A DNA stretch of 64,000 nucleotides from Leeuwenhoekiella sp. MAR_2009_132 (GTDB lineage: Bacteria > Bacteroidota > Bacteroidia > Flavobacteriales > Flavobacteriaceae): NCBI RefSeq assembly GCF_000687915.1, contig NZ_JHZY01000002.1, positions 558,001-622,000 of the forward strand. The letters run 5' to 3'. The notes beneath the pieces were generated by a model, which saw nothing but the letters and a program-made list of their open reading frames with translations, was not told where the DNA came from and did not search any database. Every line of letters starts with the position of its first letter. Position 1 is the first letter of the stretch. The position numbers and the translations under genes are program-made. Positions 52,335 through 61,313 of the stretch are shown one piece after another.

Positions 52335-53234
52335 CTAATCTGTTTCTGTAGTTTGAAATTTTAAAGGATTCCCGGGCTCAATATGTATTAGTACAAAGTT
52401 GAGGTTGGGAATTTCTTCTTTTAAATGGTCTTGTAATTTGTGTGCAATAATATGACCGGCGGTTACGCTTATCGTACCATCTACGATAGCGTGTAAATCA
52501 AGATGATAATTCATCCCTGCTTTACGTATGTAGGCTTTTTCGGTTTCTAAAACTCCGGGTACCTCGAGCGATTTTACGCGTACCAGTTCTATGACATCAT
52601 CATATCTGTTTTCATCCATTATTTCGCCCAGGGCGGGTCTAAAGATCAGATATGCGTTGTATAAGATAATGCCAGATGCCAGTAATGCTGCCCAATCGTC
52701 TGCAGCTTCAAATCCTTCTCCAAAAATAAGTGCAATACTTATTCCTAAAAATGCCATTACCGAAGTTATTGCATCACTACGGTGATGCCAGGCATCTGCT
52801 TTGAGCGACGAACTATTAGTCTCTATACTACGTTTTAAAACAAGCCGAAAAGAGGCTTCTTTCCAAATAATAATAGCTCCTAAAACATAAAGTGTCCAGG
52901 ATTTTGGAGCGAGGTGCGGAGTTTGAATATTTTCTATGCTTTCGTACGCAATCACTGTGGCAGAAGTCACTAAAAATGCCACTACGAGAAAGGTAATTAA
53001 GGGTTCTATTTTACCGTGACCATAAGGATGATTATCATCTGGCGGACGGTCTGCATATTTTAAACCAAAAAGCACTAAAAAAGAAGCAAAAATATCTGCT
53101 GTAGATTCGATGGCATCGGCTATTAGTGCATATGAATTACCAAAAATACCGGCAATACCTTTTAATATTGCAAGTATAGTATTTCCTATAATGCTAAAGT
53201 AGGTTGCGCTAATAGCTGTTTTTACTTTACTCAT
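52335..53234 (-). CDS. Cation diffusion facilitator (CDF) transporter
   Basis: A 299-residue metal/proton antiporter with six membrane helices over about 10-215. The transport-site residues are in ALIADAIESTADIFAS (helix 2, D-x-x-x-D type) and ADAWHHRSDAITS (helix 5). A HPYGHGKIEPL loop lies between helices 2 and 3. The C-terminal cytoplasmic domain has YHLDLHAIVDG and NFVLIHIEPG, including His ligands. Members export Zn2+, Fe2+, Mn2+ or Co2+; the ion here is not fixed by the sequence. It is convergent with pgl. Confidence 0.93.
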   Translation of the reverse strand: MSKVKTAISATYFSIIGNTILAILKGIAGIFGNSYALIADAIESTADIFASFLVLFGLKYADRPPDDNHPYGHGKIEPLITFLVVAFLVTSATVIAYESIENIQTPHLAPKSWTLYVLGAIIIWKEASFRLVLKRSIETNSSSLKADAWHHRSDAITSVMAFLGISIALIFGEGFEAADDWAALLASGIILYNAYLIFRPALGEIMDENRYDDVIELVRVKSLEVPGVLETEKAYIRKAGMNYHLDLHAIVDGTISVTAGHIIAHKLQDHLKEEIPNLNFVLIHIEPGNPLKFQTTETD

Positions 53235-53391
53235 AATTTAAGCGCGGTAGGGTTGTGGTTTTAATTTTAAGGAATGCAAAGTTCCCCTTTTTAAAGGTTT
53301 TAAAAGAGTTTAGAAGTGTTAAGATTTAGATTAAAAGGCAATAAACTTCTAATGATAGCCAGAAGAACTAAGGTTATTTTTTTAATAGAAA

Positions 53392-53429
53392 AAGTCTGAA
53401 AATACAACGTAGGATGCATTTTCAGACTT
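53392..53429 (-). terminator. Intrinsic terminator of the nitroreductase gene
   Basis: AAGTCTGAAAAT (53392-53403) pairs perfectly with ATTTTCAGACTT (53418-53429) around a 14-nt loop, 23 bases past the stop. Confidence 0.75.
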
Positions 53430-53451
53430 CTTGAATTGAGTAGGTTTATCT

Positions 53452-54051
53452 TTAAATAGTTTCTATAATCTGATCTAAAGCAATTCTAGATTTTGGTTTT
53501 TTGCTAGGTTGGTTGGCATCTTCAGGATCTCTATAACCTATTGCAACTGCTACCAGTGTGGTATAATCTGATTGACCTATGATTTTATCGTAGTTCTCAG
53601 GTTCTATACCTTCCATAGGAGTCGCATCTATACCCATTTCTGCGCAGGCACTTAATAAAACACCTAATGCTAAATATACCTGCTTTTCAAACCAGGCTTT
53701 GGTTTGCGCTTCGGGTTGTGGTTTTATAAATTCTTTATAATAATTAACAGCGCCCTCGGGTAATTCACGTTCAATTTGAGATTCAAAGGCAGCTAAACTA
53801 TCTATTCTACTTAGTACAATTACCGTATCGCTATCTGTAACTTTGCTAGTATTTATCCAGGATACTTTAGAAAGTTTCTCTTTAGTAGCACGATCAGAAA
53901 CGAAGGTAAATTTCCAGGGTTGGCTATTAATAGAAGAAGGTGATAAACGTAAAATTTCTTTTAACTCTTCGATCTTCTGACTGTCTATTTTTTTTGATGC
54001 ATCATATTTTTTTGTAGTGTATCTATGCTGCATCGCTTGTAAAAAACTCAT
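53452..54051 (-). CDS. Nitroreductase-family NAD(P)H flavoprotein (NfsB-like)
   Basis: A 199-residue FMN enzyme. FMN-binding signatures are HRYTTKKYDASKKID at the N-terminus, RLSPSSINSQPWKFTFV, and ATPMEGIEPENYDKIIG with VAVAIGYRDPEDANQPSKKPKSR. The pattern is close to NfsB and dihydropteridine reductase types, which reduce nitro-compounds, quinones or pteridines. The true substrate is unknown. The gene is monocistronic. Confidence 0.92.
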   Translation of the reverse strand: MSFLQAMQHRYTTKKYDASKKIDSQKIEELKEILRLSPSSINSQPWKFTFVSDRATKEKLSKVSWINTSKVTDSDTVIVLSRIDSLAAFESQIERELPEGAVNYYKEFIKPQPEAQTKAWFEKQVYLALGVLLSACAEMGIDATPMEGIEPENYDKIIGQSDYTTLVAVAIGYRDPEDANQPSKKPKSRIALDQIIETI

Positions 54052-54170
54052 ATTTTAAATTTAAAGTGAATCATCTTTAAAGTCGTAAAAGTAGTCATTG
54101 CCTTTCCTGAAAGGTTGTTAAGCTTATCTCAAAATCTTTATGACCTTAGCGTATTGATGAGGTTAAATTA

Positions 54171-54198
54171 AAAATCCCAATATAAAATTGGGATTTTT
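54171..54198. terminator. Intrinsic terminator of the EthD-VOC operon
   Basis: AAAATCCCAAT (54171-54181) pairs with ATTGGGATTTT (54187-54197), 5-nt loop, T-rich on both sides, 18 bases after the VOC gene stop. Confidence 0.8.
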
Positions 54199-54215
54199 AA
54201 AAATTGGATCGCTTG

Positions 54216-54743
54216 TTAATTTCTTTGTGGTGGGGTCCAGCGGTTTATAGATTCTTTTTGTAATCCGTCCGGGTATGTGATCAATTCAATAAGACTACCC
54301 CAAGGAGCTCTACCATAAACCCCGGCATTATCAGGTCCTTTTTCTATACCACCTAAACCGTGCGGTTGCGATAGTAATTCGCCACCGGCAGTTTTAAAAC
54401 GTTCTGCAGCATACGTTATATCATCTACGTAAACTGCAAAATGCGTAATGCCAAAATCATTTAACGCAACAGGTTTTTTCTGACTTGTATTTTCAAATTC
54501 AAAAAGCTCTAAAGTGGCGCTTTTACCCAGTTGCATGAGTTTCATATGTACCACTTTTGCACCTTGAGGAATACCTAATTGTTTTTCAGTTTCCTCACCT
54601 TCCATAGGTTCTTCATCTTTTTGTACCAAGTCATACAATGTTTTAGCATCAAAAGCCTGTTCTAAAAATAGTGAAGCTTCGGTTACATTAGGTACGGTGA
54701 TTCCAATGTGGTCTATACCGCGTATGCGTGATTTAGTGCTCAT
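54216..54743 (-). CDS. VOC-family (glyoxalase/dioxygenase fold) protein
   Basis: A 175-residue protein of the vicinal oxygen chelate superfamily. The pattern IRGIDHIGITVPNVTEASLFLEQ gives the first metal His, FGITHFAVYVDDITYAAERF the second half, and the final GSLIELITYPDG the Glu ligand. It could be a lyase, isomerase or dioxygenase; many such proteins act on aromatic or 2-oxo acids. It starts 3 bases after the EthD gene and is certainly co-transcribed. No substrate can be named. Confidence 0.88.
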   Translation of the reverse strand: MSTKSRIRGIDHIGITVPNVTEASLFLEQAFDAKTLYDLVQKDEEPMEGEETEKQLGIPQGAKVVHMKLMQLGKSATLELFEFENTSQKKPVALNDFGITHFAVYVDDITYAAERFKTAGGELLSQPHGLGGIEKGPDNAGVYGRAPWGSLIELITYPDGLQKESINRWTPPQRN

Positions 54744-54746
54744 AAT

Positions 54747-55103
54747 TTAGGAATTAGTATTCGTTATAATTTCTACTTGATCGCCAATGGTTACCTGTGT
54801 ATTCTCGTGATCTAAAAAAGTTTTTTCATCAGGAAATACATGATTTTTATAAAAATCTGAATTGAGTGTGTTTTCCAGACCTTCTAAACTATCAAACCAA
54901 AGTTCTGCAGTGCCGTCATAATCTTCGACTTCAACAGCACTCGTTTTTTGTTTTATAGGATGGGTTTGTATATAACGGATGCAATGTTTATCTGCTTCCG
55001 GGATTTTTCTAAATAATGGGCCGTGTATCTCAATATGGTGTTTTACAAATTCTTCGTGAGTGAGTTTTGGATTTCGTTTCAACAACATGGTCATTTTTAT
55101 CAT
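54747..55103 (-). CDS. EthD domain protein
   Basis: A 118-residue alpha+beta barrel protein, with MTMLLKRNPKLTHEEFVKHHIEIHGPLFRKIP and the final ENTQVTIGDQVEI. The HxxxHGP segment is characteristic of EthD-like dimeric barrels, many of which help degrade ethers or aromatic compounds. It is the first gene of an operon with the VOC protein. An ATG three codons inside is an alternative start. Confidence 0.85.
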   Translation of the reverse strand: MIKMTMLLKRNPKLTHEEFVKHHIEIHGPLFRKIPEADKHCIRYIQTHPIKQKTSAVEVEDYDGTAELWFDSLEGLENTLNSDFYKNHVFPDEKTFLDHENTQVTIGDQVEIITNTNS

Positions 55104-55387
55104 GGCTTAATTTTTAAGGTTAAACATTACCCTAAAATTACAAGTGACGCGGCTTGTACTTAATTTATTTAGCTGCTTTAAAAAAAGTTTAACGGGATTG
55201 AGATCGCCTGTTAATAAGTCAAAATATCTAGACAAATGAATTTAAAGGAACTAGCTCATTACCTATATTTCTCAGCAGAATATTATAAATGGAGATTGCG
55301 TTAATTTTTTAAGAAGCAGATGATTTAAAATTATATTCTATTAGTTAGGAACTGAAATATATCGCTTCATATCCTTATAATTTGACT

Positions 55388-56578
55388 CTAAATAGGCATT
55401 GAAAATAAAAAGTTAGTAACTTTTTGAGTTGAAGTAACTTCTATAATTCCGTTATGTGCTTTTGCTATTTCTGAAGAAATATAAAGACCTAAGCCTAAAC
55501 CCGATTTGTTGTTAGCAGAATTTGTTGTAAAAAAAGGTTTAAATAAGTTGAGCATTTTAGCTTCAGGAATCTCATCACCCGAATTTGAAACGCGTATAGA
55601 AAAGCTGTTATTTATGGCTAGGACATCTACTATAATAGGCTCTTCTGCAGCACCATGTTTAACTGCGTTTCCGAGTAGATTAGAATACAATTGCCCCACG
55701 CGATTAATATCACAATTTACATCTTGCTTTAAATCTATATTTAAGGTGATTTTGTGATGTGTATCTATCGTTTTAAGTTCTTTAGTAACCTGATTTAGTG
55801 ATTTTTTAAGCGCCTGATTATTTGTTATACGATCTAGTCGTATGCCTTCACCCAGATGCCCTTTAGCGAAATCTAATAAATTATCAATGAGACCTTGCAT
55901 ACGATAGGAGGTACTTTTTATAGTACTCGCCTGTCTGTTTGCCATTTCGGGCAGATCCATCTGTAATAAAATATCTGCACACATTCGGGTTGTACCTACA
56001 GGATTGCGTAGATCGTGACCTAAAATTGCTATAAATGTTTCCCGTAATTCACCTATATGTTTTTCTTCTTTAAGCTTAATATTTAAGTCATTAATTTCTT
56101 CAACCGCATCTAGATGAAAGGAAATAAGCTGTGCATAAAGAGCGAATAAATCTTTAGTTTCTTGATTGTCTATTTTTGCAGGTTCAGGGTCTATGGCGCA
56201 GAGCGTACCAAAAAAGCTTCCATTTTTTCTGTAAATGGGATAGGAGATATAGCTTTGAAACCCGTATTTCGCTGGAGTAGGATGATTACAATAGGTGGCA
56301 TTGCTAACCACTTCATCAATAATAACCGGGTTGTGATGCTGTTTAATCTCGTTGCAAATTGTGGTTTCTAAAACCAACTCATCTCCCGTTTTTAAGCCAA
56401 AGTTACATTCGTCTTGTGACACACACGTAATCCATTTCTCATCTGTAACACGTGCTACGGCAGAAAATTTCATTCCTGTAGTACGACAAATGACATTTAA
56501 TATTGAAGGAATCGCACTAATTTGTGTGATATTAAAAATGTCATTTTGCAAATCTGTACTTAGGTTAGTGTTGATCAT
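55388..56578 (-). CDS. GAF-domain sensor histidine kinase
   Basis: A 396-residue soluble kinase. The GAF domain spans about 20-160 (MKFSAVARVTDEKWI, FQSYISYPIYRKNGSFFGTLCAIDPEPA). The HisKA region has ETFIAILGHDLRNPVGTTRMCAD with the phospho-His. The ATPase domain has QLYSNLLGNAVKHG (N box), GLGLGLYISSEIAKAHNG (G box). The GAF pattern SYP/CAID resembles the domain associated with photoreceptor and phytochrome-like kinases, but no chromophore Cys is assured. No response regulator gene is adjacent, so the target is unknown. Confidence 0.9.
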   Translation of the reverse strand: MINTNLSTDLQNDIFNITQISAIPSILNVICRTTGMKFSAVARVTDEKWITCVSQDECNFGLKTGDELVLETTICNEIKQHHNPVIIDEVVSNATYCNHPTPAKYGFQSYISYPIYRKNGSFFGTLCAIDPEPAKIDNQETKDLFALYAQLISFHLDAVEEINDLNIKLKEEKHIGELRETFIAILGHDLRNPVGTTRMCADILLQMDLPEMANRQASTIKSTSYRMQGLIDNLLDFAKGHLGEGIRLDRITNNQALKKSLNQVTKELKTIDTHHKITLNIDLKQDVNCDINRVGQLYSNLLGNAVKHGAAEEPIIVDVLAINNSFSIRVSNSGDEIPEAKMLNLFKPFFTTNSANNKSGLGLGLYISSEIAKAHNGIIEVTSTQKVTNFLFSMPI

Positions 56579-56676
56579 AGTTAGCTATAAGTAATAAATA
56601 TAACGATTAATTTATTTTAAGTCTGTGCTGTATCACCAACCTATCTCTTAAGGAATTACGCATTACGTTTAATACC

Positions 56677-57582
56677 CTAATTGATTTTTGTGCTTTGTTT
56701 CTGCATGTTAATTTTTATAATCGTAACTAAAATAATAAGAATACCTACAGCCTGTAAAATTCCTATGCGTTCATTCAGCATAAAATAGGCACTCAATATA
56801 GAAACCGGTATTTCTAATGTTGCCAGTATTCCTGCTAAACCTGCACCTATTTTAGGCACTCCATTATTAAAAAGAATAGGAGGTAAGACAGTACCAAAAA
56901 GACCTAATACAACACCCCATTTTATAAGTGCCACAGTATTTAATTCTTCGATAATCTGAATATTCCAAAACAGGAGAATGGCTATAAAACCGCCCAAAAC
57001 CAGATATTTACTTCGGGTGATATTAGGCAATTCTACCGAAACTTTATTTGTAGCATACATCGTGACAGTATACGAAAGGGCGGCAAGAAAACCGTATCCA
57101 AAGCCAACAGCGCTAAAGTTAAAATCACTTTCAAAAATACGTGATGCGAGAACCGTCCCCAGTAATACCACAACTGCTCCTATAAGTTTGGTCCGGTTTA
57201 CGAGCTGGCGATCTATAAAATACTCAAGTATTATGCTCATCCATACGGTTTGCATAAGAAGAATGATACCTATAGAAACCGGTACATATTGTATCGCTAA
57301 ATAGTAAAAACAACTGGTTAAACCTAAAGGGGCACCAAAAAGAATTAATTTCAGTTTGGGATATTTAGCCGAATATTTTTGAGATTTCTGCTCTTGGTTT
57401 TCTTGTTTTTTAGATAGAAAGAAAGAGATAATGCTCAAAACCACCACTCCAAAAACAAACTGTAGAAAGGTAAGGGCAGCGGTACCAAAACCTGCATTGT
57501 TAGCCAGTTTTACTATAGTTGCCAGAACGCCATAGCTTGCTGCTCCTATAGATACAAAGGCTATTCCTTTTAATTTATCCAT
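56677..57582 (-). CDS. EamA/DMT-family transporter
   Basis: A 301-residue membrane protein with ten hydrophobic segments arranged as two EamA repeats. The first begins GIAFVSIGAASYGVLATIV and has VPVSIGIILLMQTVWMSIILEYF; the second includes FGYGFLAALSYTVTMYA and ends with ATLEIPVSILSAYFMLNERIG. The family moves small metabolites or amino acids, often by export. The substrate is unknown. A 417-base gene-free stretch lies upstream. Confidence 0.92.
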   Translation of the reverse strand: MDKLKGIAFVSIGAASYGVLATIVKLANNAGFGTAALTFLQFVFGVVVLSIISFFLSKKQENQEQKSQKYSAKYPKLKLILFGAPLGLTSCFYYLAIQYVPVSIGIILLMQTVWMSIILEYFIDRQLVNRTKLIGAVVVLLGTVLASRIFESDFNFSAVGFGYGFLAALSYTVTMYATNKVSVELPNITRSKYLVLGGFIAILLFWNIQIIEELNTVALIKWGVVLGLFGTVLPPILFNNGVPKIGAGLAGILATLEIPVSILSAYFMLNERIGILQAVGILIILVTIIKINMQKQSTKIN

Positions 57583-57999
57583 AAAATGTATTACTGATTA
57601 TTTCCCGGTAATAGGGGTTAACTTTTTCGAAACGTATTTTGATACGAAATTTTGAGAGGTGATTAAGATTAATCGATATAACTAGTCGTAATTTTTTTTA
57701 AACCTTATAAAATAAACAGGATTATTTTAAGCCTTCGGTATAGCTTAAAATTCAATTGTATATCTGAATAATTTAAGAGGGTAAATTTAGAACGAAAATT
57801 ATAATACCTGTACAGGGATGAGCATTTATTAGCGTGTATTTATAAAAAGAGATAATACCACTTTAGCGATTTGTACTTAAGTATTAAAATATTTAAGGTG
57901 CCTATTGCCAAGGTATGGTACAATATTTAGCTTAATAAAATATTATTTAAAAAAATAGTAAACTTAAAAAAATTACATTTGATTCAAATAAATCTATAC
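57583..57999. other. Gene-free 417-base region with several dyads
   Basis: I see no protein or RNA gene. It holds three dyads: CGTAT-TTTG-ATACG (57633-57646), a 9-bp hairpin ATTTTAAGC/GCTTAAAAT (57724-57732, 57743-57751), and a 10-bp perfect palindrome CCTGTACAGG (57807-57816). Each might be an operator for the two divergent flanking genes, but nothing links them to a regulator. Confidence 0.4.
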
Positions 58000-59112
58000 A
58001 TGAACTCCATATATAAAAACAGATTACTTATCGCTTTTATGGCTATTATTCCATTTTATTCTATTGCACAGACAATGCAATTTGAACCCTTAAATGCCTA
58101 TTGGAATTTAGTTGATACGCTTAAGAAAGGAGACTCACTTTCCAAAGAAAAGTGGGATGATTTTTTAGCAATAGAGGCTAACAGAACATATGTAGATAAT
58201 CAGGGGTTTGATGCAAACTATTTAGAACGGTTTAGAAAGAATTTAGAACTCGTTTATATGCCTAAAAATGATAGTTTATTACAAACATATATTCCGGCTA
58301 TTGAAAAAGATCCTTCCTCGTATTGGTTTATTTACAAAGTATATGTTTATAAAAAGTATGAGAACGAGTTGAAAGCATTTCAAAAGCAGCTTGAAGATCC
58401 TAAGTATATAAATAGAATCTACGAGCAAGCCTTTGAGTGGCTTCCCAGAGATTTACAACGCAAAGAAACTGGCGTAAATTTTTATTTAATAGGAATTGAA
58501 AATGATGCAATTGCTGGGGGTGAAGTGGTAATAGCGACGCTGTGGAATTTATACAATCAAGACAAAATAAACCAGGGAAGTACAGCAGGACACGAGATGC
58601 ACCACATTTTAAGAAATCCTGTAAATTTTGAAAACGTGGCAGAAGCAGATTTGGGGTTACTCTATTTTTTAAATGGAGTGCTTAATGAAGGTTCTGCAGA
58701 TATGATAGATAAGCCAAAGAATATTCAGTTTGAAGATGAAATACCTGGAGAACTTCAATTTAAAGAATTTGTGCTTTACCAGGCAGATAGTATTATAAAG
58801 GTCGTAAACACTAATATTATTGAATTACAAAACTCTAAGGGAGCCTCTTTTAAAACGGAAAGGGACTACCGCAATCTGGTAAAATGGACGAGTGGTCATT
58901 GCCCGGGCTATTATATGGCTGATATTATAGTGCGCAACGGTTACAAAAAACAGCTTTTAAAAAATATACAGAACCCGTTTTATTTTATGTATCTCTATAA
59001 TAAAGCAGCAAAAAAAGATAAATCCAGTCCTGCGTTATTTTCTGAATCATCTATAAAATATATAAAATCTTTAGAAACTAAATACTGGGTAGAACCTCGT
59101 GGTAAAGCTTAA
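58000..59112 (+). CDS. Putative zinc metallopeptidase (DUF5700-like)
   Basis: A 370-residue exported protein (signal peptide MNSIYKNRLLIAFMAIIPFY...SIAQ). STAGHEMHHILRN contains an HExxH zinc motif (His-Glu-Met-His-His), and FLNGVLNEGSADMID gives the downstream Glu expected of gluzincins. A TTG start 21 bases earlier exists in the frame, but the signal peptide begins at the ATG, so 58000 is chosen. It resembles the DUF5700 family. The substrate is unknown. The gene stands alone and ends before a terminator for the opposite strand. Confidence 0.8.
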   Translation: MNSIYKNRLLIAFMAIIPFYSIAQTMQFEPLNAYWNLVDTLKKGDSLSKEKWDDFLAIEANRTYVDNQGFDANYLERFRKNLELVYMPKNDSLLQTYIPAIEKDPSSYWFIYKVYVYKKYENELKAFQKQLEDPKYINRIYEQAFEWLPRDLQRKETGVNFYLIGIENDAIAGGEVVIATLWNLYNQDKINQGSTAGHEMHHILRNPVNFENVAEADLGLLYFLNGVLNEGSADMIDKPKNIQFEDEIPGELQFKEFVLYQADSIIKVVNTNIIELQNSKGASFKTERDYRNLVKWTSGHCPGYYMADIIVRNGYKKQLLKNIQNPFYFMYLYNKAAKKDKSSPALFSESSIKYIKSLETKYWVEPRGKA

Positions 59113-59120
59113 TCTGAAAT

Positions 59121-59163
59121 AAAAAAAAAACGTTGCAATCTCTTCAATTTGAGAATGCAACGT
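59121..59163 (-). terminator. Intrinsic terminator of the DsbA/FrnE-containing operon
   Basis: ACGTTGCA (59130-59137) pairs with TGCAACGT (59156-59163), extended by a near-match, with an A10 run that is a T10 tract on the minus strand. Confidence 0.85.
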
Positions 59164-59204
59164 ATTTAAGATAACACTACTTAAAAATTAAAGCTTTTGG
59201 TTTG

Positions 59205-59855
59205 TTAAGTATTAGTTTGAGTAGCTTCAGTAAGAACCTGTTTAAAAACATCTACCGGCTGTGCGCCTGTTAATGCACTTTTACGATCAAAAACAAATGT
59301 AGGTACAGAGTTTACACCCAGATTTTTCCAGTAGGCTTGTTTAGTACGCACTTCATATCGCGCTTCTTCACTATCTAATTTGCTTAGCGCATCTTCGGCA
59401 TTTAAGCCCACGTCAAGTAGTGCTTGTTTTAGAATATCTCGTTTAGAAACATCTTTACGCTCGCTAAAAAATGCTTTAGTCAATTGCATTTTTAACTGCG
59501 TTTGCTTACCAAATTCGTGAGCATATTCTAATAAGATATGCGCTTCAAATGTATTTGCCATACGCATCTCTTCAAAATAATCAAAGGTAAAGCCTAACTC
59601 TGCACCGGCATCTGCCATACGTTGTTGTGATTCTTCTTGCTGTTCTAAAGTAGAACCGTATTTTTCTGAAATGTGTTCCCTTAGATTTTGCCCTTCTACA
59701 GGCATATTAGGATTCAACTCAAAAGGTTGCCATTCTATCTCAATCTGGTCTTCTATTCCCAGTTCTGCAATTGCTTTCTCCAGTCGTTTATAACCTATAG
59801 TACACCACGGGCAAACTACATCTGAAACAATATCAATTTTTAATTTATTAGACAT
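59205..59855 (-). CDS. DsbA-family (FrnE-like) oxidoreductase
   Basis: A 216-residue thioredoxin-fold protein without a signal peptide. The active site is VSDVVCPWCTIGYKRLE (CPWC at 15-18). The helical insertion follows, with FELNPNMPVEGQNLREHI and FFSERKDVSKRDIL, and a cis-Pro region GVNSVPTFVFDRKSALTGAQP. This matches the FrnE/2-hydroxychromene isomerase-like cytoplasmic group, linked to oxidative-stress tolerance. It is the last gene of a run with the lipoprotein and the EthD protein. Confidence 0.93.
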   Translation of the reverse strand: MSNKLKIDIVSDVVCPWCTIGYKRLEKAIAELGIEDQIEIEWQPFELNPNMPVEGQNLREHISEKYGSTLEQQEESQQRMADAGAELGFTFDYFEEMRMANTFEAHILLEYAHEFGKQTQLKMQLTKAFFSERKDVSKRDILKQALLDVGLNAEDALSKLDSEEARYEVRTKQAYWKNLGVNSVPTFVFDRKSALTGAQPVDVFKQVLTEATQTNT

Positions 59856-59923
59856 ATTAAATTTTTAGTACGTACCGTATTAGTCGTTCGAAATTCTAAA
59901 TATTCAAACAAAGTTTAGCAATT

Positions 59924-60736
59924 CTATTTTTTAAACAATTCTGGCTTTAAGTCGTTGTTAAATTTAATATTGGTCCAGGTTACGGTAATCCAGGGATCGT
60001 TATTAAGTGCAGAATCCCAGGTTGATTTCTTGTATTTGCGATTAACAGGAATTAAAATCCCATCTATATTCTCATACTCAAGTAACATTAGATAGGGTGT
60101 TTCAATCACACCAAAATCAACTACAGTAAATAAAAACTGATCTATTAATCCCGTTTCTTTATTGATATAAACCTGGTAAATATCGGTAGGCTTACTTTTA
60201 GCAAAGTCGAAACTAATTTTGACAATATCATAAGCTTTATTATTTACTGTCTTTTCGCCCAAATACTCATAGGTTATACCATCATCGAGTAATTTTTGCA
60301 TCATGGTAAACCAATAAAAATTAGTAGGTCTATTAAATTTTACCCGTTGCAGTTGATCTTCACTCTCTACATATTCGCCATTATGCCTAAGCCAGAAATT
60401 AGAGCCATCATAACCTTGTTCAATTAATCCCTCTAATTCGGGTAGCGTTCTCTCGTGTTGCATATACGCTCCATAAGAATACTCTCCATCAAAAACATAT
60501 TTTTCAGTAGAAATATCTGCTTTGCCGTCTGGTGTTTGATATGTATACGTATATACAACATCTTTTTTGGTTTTTAGCAAATCGTAACTACCAACTTTTT
60601 GAACCATATTATATACCAACTCGTGACCATTATTTTGAAATTTTGGTACCGAAGCTGTTTCTTCTTTTTCTTTTCCGTTAAAGCCACAAGAGATAAAGAG
60701 CAGCGTTAGAATCCCTGATAGAAATTTAATTTTCAT
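59924..60736 (-). CDS. Lipoprotein of unknown function (DUF6503-like)
   Basis: A 270-residue lipoprotein (lipobox FISC, Cys17) with a beta-rich body. Features are NGHELVYNMVQKVGSYDLL near the start, a run of Trp and Tyr-rich strands (NFYWFTMMQKLL), and IDQFLFTVVDFGVIETPYLML with PWITVTWTNIKFN at the end, similar to outer-membrane lipoprotein carriers such as LolA in general plan. I recall similar proteins as DUF6503. No catalytic motif is seen. It is co-directional and close to its neighbours, 29 bases after the EthD gene. Confidence 0.65.
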   Translation of the reverse strand: MKIKFLSGILTLLFISCGFNGKEKEETASVPKFQNNGHELVYNMVQKVGSYDLLKTKKDVVYTYTYQTPDGKADISTEKYVFDGEYSYGAYMQHERTLPELEGLIEQGYDGSNFWLRHNGEYVESEDQLQRVKFNRPTNFYWFTMMQKLLDDGITYEYLGEKTVNNKAYDIVKISFDFAKSKPTDIYQVYINKETGLIDQFLFTVVDFGVIETPYLMLLEYENIDGILIPVNRKYKKSTWDSALNNDPWITVTWTNIKFNNDLKPELFKK

Positions 60737-60765
60737 ATACTAACTGGTTATGATTAGGGTTATAA

Positions 60766-61074
60766 TTATGCAATTTCACTTAGTTGCACTTGTGGTTTAG
60801 CATTAGTAAAATTTGGAAGATCTGCTAAAATTGTTTCAGCATTGGCGCCAAATGAATGCTGAAAACTTTCCATAGATTCAAAAGTAACATTTGCGATTAG
60901 TACATATGGCGCTGGTAAATCTGGAGTCGCACCGGCAATACCAAAATTTACATCTGAAGCAACTATTGCTTCACCTATTAGTTCTGCTATTAATTTACTG
61001 TGCTGATTTATGTAATAATCTTTATCAAACTTCAAATCTGCACTATTAGGATACATTACAGTTAATTTTATCAT
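60766..61074 (-). CDS. EthD domain protein (second copy)
   Basis: A 102-residue barrel protein, IKLTVMYPNSADLKFDKDYYINQHSKLIAEL, in the EthD family (the YYxxxH segment). It differs strongly from the EthD protein at 54747, so it is not a recent copy. It follows the AhpD-like gene, separated by a terminator, and precedes the lipoprotein. The function is unknown; relatives occur near enzymes for small-molecule degradation. Confidence 0.82.
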   Translation of the reverse strand: MIKLTVMYPNSADLKFDKDYYINQHSKLIAELIGEAIVASDVNFGIAGATPDLPAPYVLIANVTFESMESFQHSFGANAETILADLPNFTNAKPQVQLSEIA

Positions 61075-61240
61075 TTTTTAAGTTTTAGGTTAATCAGCGG
61101 TAATCGTTTTATATATCACTATACGATCACCGTATTTATTTTTAATTTTTTTTAACTATTGAAATCACTCAGACCAGAGATCTATTCTAGTTCTTACAAG
61201 CAGTTTTAAACCCTTAAATTTTGAATTATCGTATTTTAAG

Positions 61241-61283
61241 AAAAATACTAATGACTTTCTACACTAAAACAGAAAGTCATTAG
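61241..61283 (-). terminator. Intrinsic terminator of the AhpD-like gene
   Basis: CTAATGACTTTCT (61248-61260) pairs perfectly with AGAAAGTCATTAG (61271-61283), loop of 10, followed on the minus strand by TATTTTTC. Confidence 0.85.
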
Positions 61284-61313
61284 CATCTAAAAAATAGGGC
61301 TTAGTGATACGCT

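Noticed and set aside
57979..57999. TTG start for the DUF5700-like gene
   Set aside because: The signal peptide begins properly at ATG 58000; the seven extra residues would displace it.
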